Assembly: GCA_035235625.1 (NCBI GenBank)
Contig: CP141149.1
Location: 27,459,753-27,523,752 of the forward strand
Length of the DNA stretch: 64,000 bases
From: Saururus chinensis
Lineage: Eukaryota; Streptophyta; Magnoliopsida; Piperales; Saururaceae
Direction: 5' to 3'
Part shown: in pieces, positions 23,094-35,000 of the stretch
How positions within the stretch are numbered: the first letter of the stretch is position 1
Layout of the letters: each line of letters opens with the position of its first letter
The notes under the pieces: generated by a model
What the model saw: the letters and a program-made list of their open reading frames with translations, nothing else
Told to the model about the DNA's origin: nothing
Databases searched by the model: none
Made by a program: the position numbers and the translations under genes

Positions 23094-26000
23094 ATGGCGA
23101 AGAAGGGCTCGAGCAGGCGAGAGCTTCTGGATCGATGGAGAGGAATCGAGGATGAAGAGGACCACGAATTCTCGTCCAACTCCCATCCAACGAATCCTCG
23201 GCTTAAAAAGAAAAAAGAGGAGTGGTTGGACTCCTATAACGCTCCCCCTTTTTTTTAGTGTTTTCCCTTCGCCATGCAACTGAATTGACGTTTTTTTCCC
23301 TCCTGCCGATAATGAATTCAGCATTTTTATTCTCCGAGGTGTTAGTTGATATGAAAGGTTCATATTTAGGAACCAGTTGATTCATGTCCAGAAGCTAATT
23401 ATGATCCTTGGTAAAGGGAGGAGATGGATGAAATTTTTGCTTAGAGTACTCGAGTTAGCATGAGCGATTGGAGAGCCGCATCCTGGGTGATATGCGGCTG
23501 AGAACTGACGATTAAGTTGAAAGAGGAAGTTTAGCTAGGAGCGGAGCATTTAAATTTCTAAGTAACGAAGTACAGATAAATCTCTCCTCGAGCAGATTGT
23601 GTGATGATCCTGAGTCTGTCGTGGAATGTAGAATAAATAAATAAGATTTCATTTTCGAACAGCTCGTTGGATGCATTTATACCCCAATTGTGTTCTTAAT
23701 TGTGCGCTTGATGGATGCTTGTACGTGATAGGGGTGTTGGAATGTAAAATAAATAAATAAAATTTTAGTTATCAAACAGCTCGGGAAATACGGTTATCTA
23801 ACAGACATTGCTTACCATTTACGTCTGGAAGACAGAGAGTGGATAAGATTGTTTTGCTAGTGAGTGATGCATTTTGTTAAGTGTTATAGCTGCTGATGTT
23901 AGAACTCTCTTCCCTAGTGTTATAATTCTCCTGAACTAGCCTGGATGTTGCATTTTGTGAAAGTTCAGTGAATGAACCCAACCGTTCAAATTTTCTGCAG
24001 GTTTTCAGATACTTTCAATTTGCTAAGTAGTCTACCTAAGGGAACTCATATATGGTGTGAGTATTTGGACTTGATGACACCCCTTTTGGAGACGTTCTAC
24101 AATTATTTTAGTGACAAGAGACATGATTCACCGCTTAAGTTTCTGTGGAAGAGAATTTCTCAAGAGCTGAGAACATGTACGCAATGCATTTGCCAACATC
24201 ATCAAGCTCAGGACGTGTATCATGCAGAGTATGAGCCAGAGACCATCGACCCTCTTCTTAATGTGTTAAAAAGTCTAGATGAAGAAAGGGTCATTGAACA
24301 CCTTAGAGGGATCAATGCGACCATGATGCGTGGAGACTATAGTCCTGATAACAACAATATGGAAGTTGTCAATGTTATCTTTGAAGTATGTTCAATCTGC
24401 TTTGTCCATTTTGATTAATGGGTTTTGTTTTTATTAGTATGCAAAAATTAAATGATTGTTAAACATCTAAATGCAAACTTGCTCATTAGGAAATTTATTA
24501 GATACAAAATTATTCAAGGTGTCTCTGTCAATTCACTGACATTTGCTTCGCTGAGTATATATGATTTGTGATAGTGCATGTAGATTGTGACATTTATGGA
24601 CAACATGATGAAAATCCAGTCTGTCATTAGTGTGAGGGAGTTCATTCTCTCTTCTTCCCATCGTTTGAGAAAAGAGTCAGGATCACATTCTGTTTCTTTT
24701 GCGACTGGTTAAAGTGCTTTTTGCACTATTTGCTTTGCATAATGCTCTTGTTGTGAGTTAATTGGCAATATTTCTTTCTGTACTTATTTGGTGGCTACTT
24801 TACAGGTATTAATGTATCCTAGCTTGTTAGAGAGCCAGCCTTTGGTTAATGAGTTTCAAGTTTTCATTGAAGCAGTTGATAATTCTCATGAATTGACACT
24901 GGAGGGACATCAACATTATCCGGTGAGTAGACATAGCTAATTCTAATTTTTTTGTAGCCTAGTCTGTTTGACAAGGTACTTGTTTCGTCCAAAATTTATG
25001 GCATATGTTTTGAAAAATAATGTTACCCTTACATTTGTCAGGGTGTCTATGCACTTCTTTTCCTTAAAAGTGTACGCTCTCGATCCATTGCTCATCGTTT
25101 GGCTGGAAGGATGGGAAAATTGAGGTATTGCTTGCTTTTAAGCATTCCAATATGAATTTAATCAAATCAAATCCATGGCTGTGATAGGAACGTGGACTTA
25201 TTATAAGTCATGTGAGTTTAGGGAATTATTTTATTATGAGTGAGATAATTGCTAGTTTAAGAAGGTGAGAAGCAGTTCATGATTGTGTAACTATCTTATT
25301 ACTAAATATTGCATTAATGAGTGACTACTTGTGGTGGACATTTGTTGTCACTTACTGAAACAATATTGTGGATGTTTTTTTTAATAGTTTGAGCACCTCT
25401 GAGGTGGATTGATCTCGGCTTTGTTTATATTTGTTTCCACAATGTTTTATACCCGTGCTACTATTGTTTTTAGGAGTGCAGCAGACTTGGAACCTTTGCA
25501 GCCTATGCTGAAGAAATGCATTGGCTTTTTGGAGACAGAGGTTTTGCCATCAACTCTTGAGGCGTCAAGGCCCCATGTTCAGCTTGAGCGCTTGTCTGTA
25601 TGGATTGGAATAAAATCTTTGTATGCGAAGGCAACCTTTTAGATGTGATATTAACTGATTTTTTAGAAGAAATTGGATTGCTTTTATTGCACTGCATGGC
25701 ATCTTTCTTAATTTAATTTTGGTATTCACTTGGTTTGTATGAATCTTATACTTGAAGGTTAGGGTTTTTGGAGCCGTCGGCATTTGAGGAAGGAATATTA
25801 GAACGGTATCCCATTTTTGTTAGTATCGTACTCAACCATGTGAGTGATGATACCTCAGAGTTCACCTATGCCATTAATTGCTTGAGGTTATTATTTGAAA
25901 TGCTTGGTACGTCTCACTTATCTTTGAAAAAGTTATTTCTGTAAAGATATTGGTCATTCATCTTACTTTCTGAATTCTTGATGTGACTATAAGGATGCAA

Positions 26001-29000
26001 GCTTTGGCTGAGGACCACATTTTCTCCAAGTGTGATGTGTAATACATTGCTGGGTCAGTGTTTCCATACTAGAAACGAGAAAAGCCATAAAGAAATTTTT
26101 GATATTTTCCAGCCATTTTTACAGGCACGTTGTGTCCATTTGTTATAAAAGCTTTGTGATTACATTGTTTCGTATTTCAAGTTTGTTGTTTTATAATTGT
26201 TTAGAAGCCTGATACAATGTGCTTTTTTGCAATTATTGATTATTGATGTTTGCTAAAGTTTGTTTGTTTAGTCCCTTGAACCTTTGCAAGATGGTGAGCA
26301 TGAAAAACAGCGGAGACATTTTATCTATTTTCTTCTCCATCAAGTGACTCAGAGTAGTAATTTCAATATGCTGATGAAGAAAATGGCTCGCAAGGTTAGC
26401 TCATTCACTGTATTTGTCAGCCAACTGAATAGATGATTCTATTTACCTCAATTGATACCATGGGATTGATATAAAGATTGTAATTTCAGATAGCTCTTCT
26501 AATTATACGCCATGGTTATATGTTGAACCCGCCATGTCCACCTTATGAGTGTGCACATTTGTGGTAATTGCTCATTTAAGTTTTGTTTTATTTGGGAAGA
26601 TAAGTTGATCAATACATGTACACATACAATTGTACTAGCAAGGTAGTTTTTAATAAATTTCAGCTCATACTGTGGCCATAATGTTTTGGAATAGGGGTCC
26701 TTCGCTTATCTCTTCACTGAAGGATTCATCACTTCACAACTCCTTGCGCCAACCAGCTTTTGATCTTTTCACCACTGTCATTATCTCTGATGCTGCTGCT
26801 TTGATGCACTTGGGGTTAAAGTATAATTCAAGTTTAGTTGCTGATTTAGAAATATCTACAGATTTCGTTGAGGATGATGGTGAGCTTTATTTCTTCAATT
26901 GTGTTGAAAAGGAAAGTAGTTGTTGGAGTGAATTCAGTGCCCAGAACAGACTTATTCATAGGGAATGTAAAGAGTGGATTTGTATTCCCATCTTGTGGCT
27001 TGATGCTTTAGTTGCAGCGGATCCACCAACCCTTCCGATGTCATTATCTAAAGCTGTTATCTGGACTCTGTCTCGCTTATTTATGGTGGAGCCTGTTACC
27101 AGTACTGAAATGTCACTTTCTGTAAATGATTGGCTATCATCTTATGCAAGAGAATTATCAACTTATTTGGTATGGCAAGTGCCAAATGGATCTGATGATG
27201 GTGGAGATGGGATTGAGTCAAAGAACTCTGTAAATGCATCATCCTTGCACATGCCTCTGATAAGAACATTAAGGAGGTCTGCGTCTTATATGTAAACTGA
27301 TTGAACCTAGTAGTTATTGTTTTTTGCACACTCATTATTATTCTGCTCTTGAGCTTTTTCTAGATGTGCTGCACATTTTATTATCCAAATGGAGCAATTT
27401 GAGCTTTGGAAGCAGTGGACTTGGGAACCAGCGATGGCTGAAAGCTTGATCCTTTTGCTTACGGATACTAATGATGTATGTCTGACGGTTTGATTTGCTC
27501 ATACTTATCCTTTTAATTTATGATATGACTATTACATGAGCATGCGTTAGATTTGGGAGTTTCTCTCAGGTACTATGATAGTTTGAGGGTTAGGTGAATA
27601 AAAGAATATAGGAATTATTTGAACAATCAAGGGAGATAATTGAATCAGTTAACAAACAAGAACAGTATATAATTTAAACAGGGCTAGCATTGCAATTTAA
27701 ACTATAGAAAAAATTTAGCATGAAAAATATGAGAAGCAATTACAATATAGTTTGTGACCACAAGGCTAAATTTTCTCCAGTGTTGAAATTATTTGAGCCT
27801 TCCTAGGTACTTGACTTGGATTTACAGTTTGGCTTCCAACTGATTTCAGATGCTATGACCTGGTTTAGGGCCATGGATGAATAGGCTTCATTTAGTCAGC
27901 TACTTCTGGATTATAACAATTCTTTGATAGCTACAGCATTTGATGTGTACAGAAAATAGGCACACAGATTTTAAAGAGATATAGGATGAAGGGGGCCAAG
28001 GGCTCTTGGCGTGGACTTGGTTCCAGCCTCGGTTCCAGCCTCGAGAGAAGAGAAGGGAGCCAAGAGAGAGGAGAAGGGAGATTAGGGTTTAATTATTTCT
28101 TAATCTAAAGGAGGAGGCCTTAATCACTTATACAATACACCCGCCTTATGGGCCTGGGCTTCAGAGCTACTACTAACATGAAGAAAATAATGGCCTTAAG
28201 AGCCCACCTAATAACAATGAAAATAGATAATGGCCTTATGGGTCTGCCTAATGACAATGGAATAAAATAACTAATGCAAAATTAAGTTAAGAAAGCCCAT
28301 AGGCATGGTGAACACAACAGCTTTGTATGTCTGCTATTGAAGTAACTTTGTCATGATTAAGTACATGTATTGAGCTTAACATAAATGCTTGTGCTTTTGC
28401 AGGGTGTGAGACAAGTTGCTAAGCAAATTCTCGAACATGTTTCTAACTCCAGAGGGCTCACACCTGGGCTGCAGTTCCTTTGTTCTGGTGCTTGTTCTCT
28501 GTCTGCGACATTTATTGGCCTCCAGTATGCGTTAAAGCTGGTATACACATATAGGACTGGAGCTCTTAGGTTTAGAGCAAGATTTGCTAGATCTCAGCAA
28601 TATATTACTCCGATCTCGTTACTCATCTGAGAATTGAGAAGGTTCAGAATGACTTCTGCACCCTTTCGGCTAGATATGGCCAATCTATGTGAGATCTTGG
28701 CAAAGTGGACAGCATCTGGTCTAAAATAAAGAGACAGCTGCTGCATGAATAAAAAAGTTGCAGCATGCTGTATGTATTTTATGCAATAAGCTGGACATTT
28801 CCAATAATTTGATTAGCATATTGCATTAATGGAGCCTTTACATATTCTACTTAACTAGATGAAGCATTAGTAGGTCACTGTTTTAATAATAGATTTATAA
28901 CTTTAATGAAATAACTTGAACAACTTGAAATATTCTCAATCATTATACATAACCAAAGTGAATTACTTAATTGGTTTGACAGGAGATGCAAGTTGCCAAT

Positions 29001-32000
29001 GGATTTGTTAATGGAAATACTGCATTGAACACAACACTATACTCAAATAGAAAAACAGTATTCCTCGTTTAGTTATTACATCTAATGCTTTATTTCGTTC
29101 AGATCTATGTATAACATATAGTTGCTCTTCATTAGTGTATGCTCTTTATCATCGTTTATAATAAAATGATACTTATATTTCAATTGTCTTGTCTAAATTG
29201 ACTGATATATTCAAATATTTTAATTATTTAACATAATTTAATTGATTCTTCATTTTTCTAGGCATCTACTAGCTTGTTAGGAAAGGTATGCGGCTGCTGC
29301 ATGAGTCAAACAAAAAAGCTGCAGTATGCTATATGTATTTAATGCAATAAGTTGAATATTTCCAATAACTGAATTAACTTTTTGCATTAGTGCAGCATTT
29401 ACGCTATCTTCTTCATTAGATGAAGCATTGATCAGGTCACTGTGTTAAAATAGCTTAATTAGCTTCAACATTTATTATTTTAATTAATAACTTTTACAAC
29501 TAGAAATGTTTTTAAGAATTATACATAACCAATGTGAATTACTTAATATTTCTTCAATTATATATTTTATAAGCACTTATTTGGTTTGACAAAAGCTGCA
29601 AATTTTGAATGGAATTGTTAAATGGAAGTACTGCATTTAATACAACACTTCATTAAAATTTTCAAATTGAAAAACAATACTTCAGTTATTACATTGTACG
29701 TATTATTTAGTTCAAATTTATGCATAACACGTAGTTGCTCTATCCCAACTGGTTAGGTCACTGTGGGTCGTGGAGGAGGTTGGGCCTTCAAATCTTCCTA
29801 GCCCCCTTGAGCTTGGGTATCCTTCCCTAGGCAGTTCCTAGGGTTCAATATAGCAAAAAATGAAAAAAACAAACAAGTAGTTGCTCTTCAGTCTTCATTT
29901 ATGTATGAACTCTTGATCATCATGTATAATAAACAAAAATTTGAAGAATGTTTCAGTAGTCTTATTCTTCTATCACAAAATTTTAAAGAATGCTTCAGTA
30001 GTCTTATTTCTCTTCTTCAGGTCCTGTTGGATTCCAATGCATCAAATTTTAATTGTTCACAACATTTGTTCTTTATAATCCGGAAGCTTTTTAAGGAAGT
30101 TGTTGCTCCTGAAGGGGGGTCTATCTGTCTAGCGGATAAGACAAAATCCTCAAAGTTCTCATCAGAAGGCGGTTTTTTACTGCAACCTCACTTTGAGCAA
30201 TCATGTGTAACTCCTCCCCAGTTATCGTCAGATGTAGTGGACGTCGAATTGTGGGATAGATATTGTTTTTTACTGGCAGGAATTGTATGGCCGACTATGT
30301 TGAATTGCTTAATGGAAGGGAAGGCTTTTCTTGAGAACAAATCCTCCCAGGTACAAGTCCTAGTTGGTTTTCTTGCAATGATGTACACAGGTTTTCACAG
30401 TGGGTATTTGATTCATGTATACTATTCAAGATTGTTATAGTTCTATGAGTATTAAGTTAACGAGTCATAAGATGAAACTTTAGGAGAGACTTAATGAAAG
30501 AAGATATGTGAAGTGACTGGAAGATATAGAAAGCAATCCTACTTTATGCTTGAAAGATCAACAATTAAAGCAATTGATGGAGCAGTCAGGGAGGAGGAGG
30601 GGAATCTTCATATAGTTATAGGTGATTTGGAGAACATGATATAGTACCAAGGGATATTATTTGAGAGGTGACAGACAGGAAAGGAGTTTTGAAGAGTTAT
30701 TTGGATCTTATTAAAGACATGTAAAGAGGTTCATTTGCTAGTATAATGACTATTGGTGGAGAGACTCAAGAATTTCTAGTAACCATAGGCCTGCATCAAG
30801 GGTTGTTAATTCCATGTCTCTTTGCATTGATAATGAATAAACTAAAAAGTCATATCCAAGAAGAAGTTCCTTCGGTGTTTGCAGACGATATAGAATTTAA
30901 TGAATACGTCAAGATGTTCAAGTTATGGAGGGAAATGTTGGAGTCTTAAGGATTTTGTGATTACTGGAACTAAGACTAAATATATGGAATGCAATTATAA
31001 TAAGAAGGTTGAAAATGAATCTTGTATATAATTAGATCGAGAGGAAATGCCAAAGCGTGATTAATTTATTTCTTGGTTCAATAATAGATGCAAATGGAGA
31101 AATATAAGGTAATTGCTCATAAGTTGAAGGTTGGGTGGTTCAAGTGGAGATTATCTTCTGGGATACTTTGTGATAGATGTATAAGTGAAAGGTAAATTTC
31201 ATAGGAAGAGTAAGACTTGCAATGCTATATAGTGCATAATGTTGGGCAACAAAAAGAAGCCATAGCCATATTGATAAGATGATTATTGCTGATATAACAA
31301 CGCTTAGATGGATGGGTAGGAAAGCTACTTGGGTCTGTTGTAGAAATGGCCATATTAAGGGGAACTTAATGTTAATTCAATTAGTGATAAATTTAGAGAA
31401 ATCTGATTGAGATGATGTGGCTATATACAAAAGATGCTCCAAATAGCTTCTAGAAGAAAAAGAGGATGGGTCTTGGAAGGAACTAGTGAGAAAAGAATTT
31501 GGTGATCTATGAATTCAATGTAGAAATGGCCTTTGGCAGGACCAAATGGCACAGTATAATCTGTGTTGGCAACTCCATTTGCATTAGTGACCTGCTTATC
31601 ATAGTTTGCTGCTGTTGCTGCCTCTGCTCTCTCTCTCCCTAAAACTGTCCTATTTTGATTTTTAATTTAACATTTAGGTCCTAAAACGTTTAAACTTTGT
31701 TTCAGATGGCTTGTGTTCGTTTATTGGAGCTGTTCCCTGTTGTTTTTGAAAGGCTTATCTCCCCTGCTTTTGGAAAAATTTGGAGCTCCAAAAATGCGGT
31801 ACCTGTTGTTTTCGATGCTAAGTGGTTTTGCAATCTGATAGATTGGGGCCGATCATCTAATGCAATTTTAACCAGGCATTGGAGACAGTGTGTGTGTTCG
31901 CTGCTATGTTTGTTTAAAGATTTATGCAATACCGATTCAAAACTGCATATAGATTCCATTGAAGAAATTCTTTCATGTGGTAAGTATATTTATGCAATTT

Positions 32001-35000
32001 TTGCAGTTGAATTTTTTTCCTCTTAGCTCGTTTGGTGTTCAATCTGCTTCATTCACAGGAACGTCTAGGTTTGATGGTCTTAAGGATATAGTAGCAAACC
32101 TTTTTGCTAATTTATCCAAGGGAAGTGCTGATATTCCTGAAAATAAACCTATAGAGAAGACATGTCAATCTGTCAAAGATTCTCTATTTGAGAGAAAAAG
32201 ATATACTACAACACCTGTTTCTTATGAGGATCCTGATGTAGTTGTTCTGGATACTTGGGATCTTCCAGTCAAAAACTTTGAAAAGAAGGTCATTGTTGTT
32301 TTGGATGAAGAAAATGAGAAATCTGTTAACTATACTGATGACACGGTTACATCCTGTCTTCAGTTAAATCAGCAAATATTGGGCAAGAATTTGAAGGTTC
32401 CAAATGCTGTGTACTCTGCCAATAAGAATTCTAAGCCTTTGGAAGGTTCAGAAGGTACTGCCTTTGCAGTTCCTTCTCAGAAGCTGGATACTGATGCTTT
32501 CAGAGAGAAATTGATTTCTAAGGTCAGTTCTACTGAAGATAGTCATTCCTCACTTGGCCTCTTAAAAGTCCTTGAAAATAAGAAACAAAAAAGACATGGT
32601 GCCCTTGTTCCAAATTCCACTTTTTCATTCCAGGAAGGAGCTGATAAAATTCATGAGTGCCTAGTTGGCCAAGGATCCAAACTTAATAATTTAGATCCAT
32701 CTGCTATGAAAGATGTTGAATTTAAAAGTGATGTTAATGAACAGAGAAAACATTTGTCTAATGAAGAGTCAACATGTGACAAGGAAACTGATCCTTGGGA
32801 AATTGCTCTAAAATCTGCAAGATGTGCTCCTCTATTGGTAAAATCATCTGTTTCTATTCCTAAGCGACAAGTGATCCAAGTTGAAATGTCCATGGGTAAA
32901 ATTAGTAATTTACACCGACATCATGCAAGTGTTAAAAGGTTTAAGCCTCCACGGTTAGATGACTGGTACAAACCTATTCTAGAAATTGACTACTTTTCTA
33001 CGGTGGGTCTTTCTTCCCCAAACGAAGAGAATGCAGCCATGACTGATTTTCAAGAAGTTCCCATTTGTTTCTCATCACCTGAGCATTATGTGCAAATATT
33101 TCGGCCTTTGGTCTTGGAAGAGTTGAGAGCTCAGTTGCACAATAATTTCATGGAAGTTTCTTCACTTGAAGAAATGTCGTGCGGCTGCCTATGCATTATG
33201 TCAGTGGAAAGAATTGATGACTTCCATCTCATTCGCTGCCTTTCTGATGAGAGAGAATCTTCTTTATCTCGAGGCTGCTTTGAAAATGACTTGGTGTTGC
33301 TCACCAAACAACAGCCACAAAATTCTGCACAAAGTTTGCACCTGGTTGGGAAGGTATTATTTTTGGTTCAATACACTTGTTTATTATTAATTGAGTTAAT
33401 TTAACGTCTGATTCTCCAAAGTTTTTATTTTAGGTAGAGAGGCGTGAGAAAGACAGTAAAAATAAATCAGTTATTCTTGTTATTAGATTTTATCTTCAAA
33501 GTGGTTCATCACGTATAAATAAGGTGAAAAAGCTACTCATTGAACGAAGCAAATGGTGTGTAAGCCGTATTATGAGCATAACTCCTCAGCTTCGAGAATT
33601 TCAAGCACTATCGTCATTGAAGGATACTCCAATGCTTTCAGTTGTATTGAATCCTGTTGATCATACTCAAAGTCGTTCAAGATGGAACAATATTGAATTG
33701 GGTAAGCTGCCCCCGCCATTGCAGCAGACGCTGAAGACATCATTTAACAACAGTCAGCTACAAGCCATTGGCGTTGCTATAGGAACTCATGTCTCAAAGG
33801 AATCTTTTGAATTATCACTTATTCAGGGTCCTCCAGGTGTTTTTTTTATATTTTACTGTTTCTGTTTGTTTCAATGTGTTGTAGAAGATTTAGATCTCCT
33901 TAATGTTTTAGTTCTCGTTGTATGTAGGCACTGGAAAGACCAGGACAATTCTTGCTATTGTCAGTGCCTTGCTCTCCTTGAGCTCATTAGGAAAAGATTA
34001 TTCGAGAAAACAAGGTTCGGGCACTGATTTGTGCACTAATGCAAGAGCAAAGGTTAGCCAGTCCGTTGCAATTGCAAGGGCTTGGCAAGATGCAGCCCTT
34101 GCTAAGCAACTGGACAAGGAGGAGGCCTCTTTTGGATCCAAGGAAAATTCTTCCATGAGAGGAAGGGTGCTTATCTGTGCTCAGTCAAATGCAGCTGTTG
34201 ATGAACTTGTAGCAAGAATATCTACCTGTGGCCTTTATGGAAGCGACGGAAAAATGTTCAAGCCTTACCTGGTTAGAGTTGGTAATGCAAAAACTATTCA
34301 CCCTAATTCTCTCCCATTTTTCATTGACACATTGGTTGAACAACGCCTAGCTGATGAGAAGATGAAAGAGAGGGACATGAAAAATGATGGATCTATAGAT
34401 TCTTTGATGACCCTCCGTTCCAAATTAGAGAACTTGGTTGATAAAATTCGGTTTTTTGAAGCTAAGCGTGCTAGTTTACGAGACAAAGATCTTGACTTAG
34501 AAAGCTCTGCAGAAGTGCAAATACTGAAAGAACAAAATGACCAGGAGATGTCTGATGCAGCTATTGAGGCAAATCTGAAGATCCTTTATGGGAAGAAAAA
34601 GACTATTTGTGTAGAGCTGGCTTCTGCTCATGCACGAGAAAAGAAAGTTTCCGAAGAAGTTAAAACTTTGAAGCACAAATTACGCAAATCTATTTTACGT
34701 GAAGCCGAGATAGTGGTGACTACACTGAGTGGTTCTGGTGGGGACATCTATGGAGTTTGCTATGAATCTGTGTCTAATCAGAGGTTTGGATCAGAAGATT
34801 CTCTGTTCGATGCTGTTGTGATTGATGAAGCAGCTCAAGTAAATTATTATATTTCTTGCATATTCGAATTGGGTTAATGTCCATCCCGAACTAATTATCT
34901 AAAAAATTTCAATATTGGATGTTTATGATTTATAATTATGTTTTATAGGCCCTTGAACCAGCAACTCTGATTCCTCTTCAACTTCTAAAATCAAGCGGAA

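Noticed and set aside
27985-28290. Endogenous viral or copia insertion in helicase intron 11
   Set aside because: The block looks inserted, but I could not see terminal repeats, a target duplication or any coding motif, so no class is assigned.
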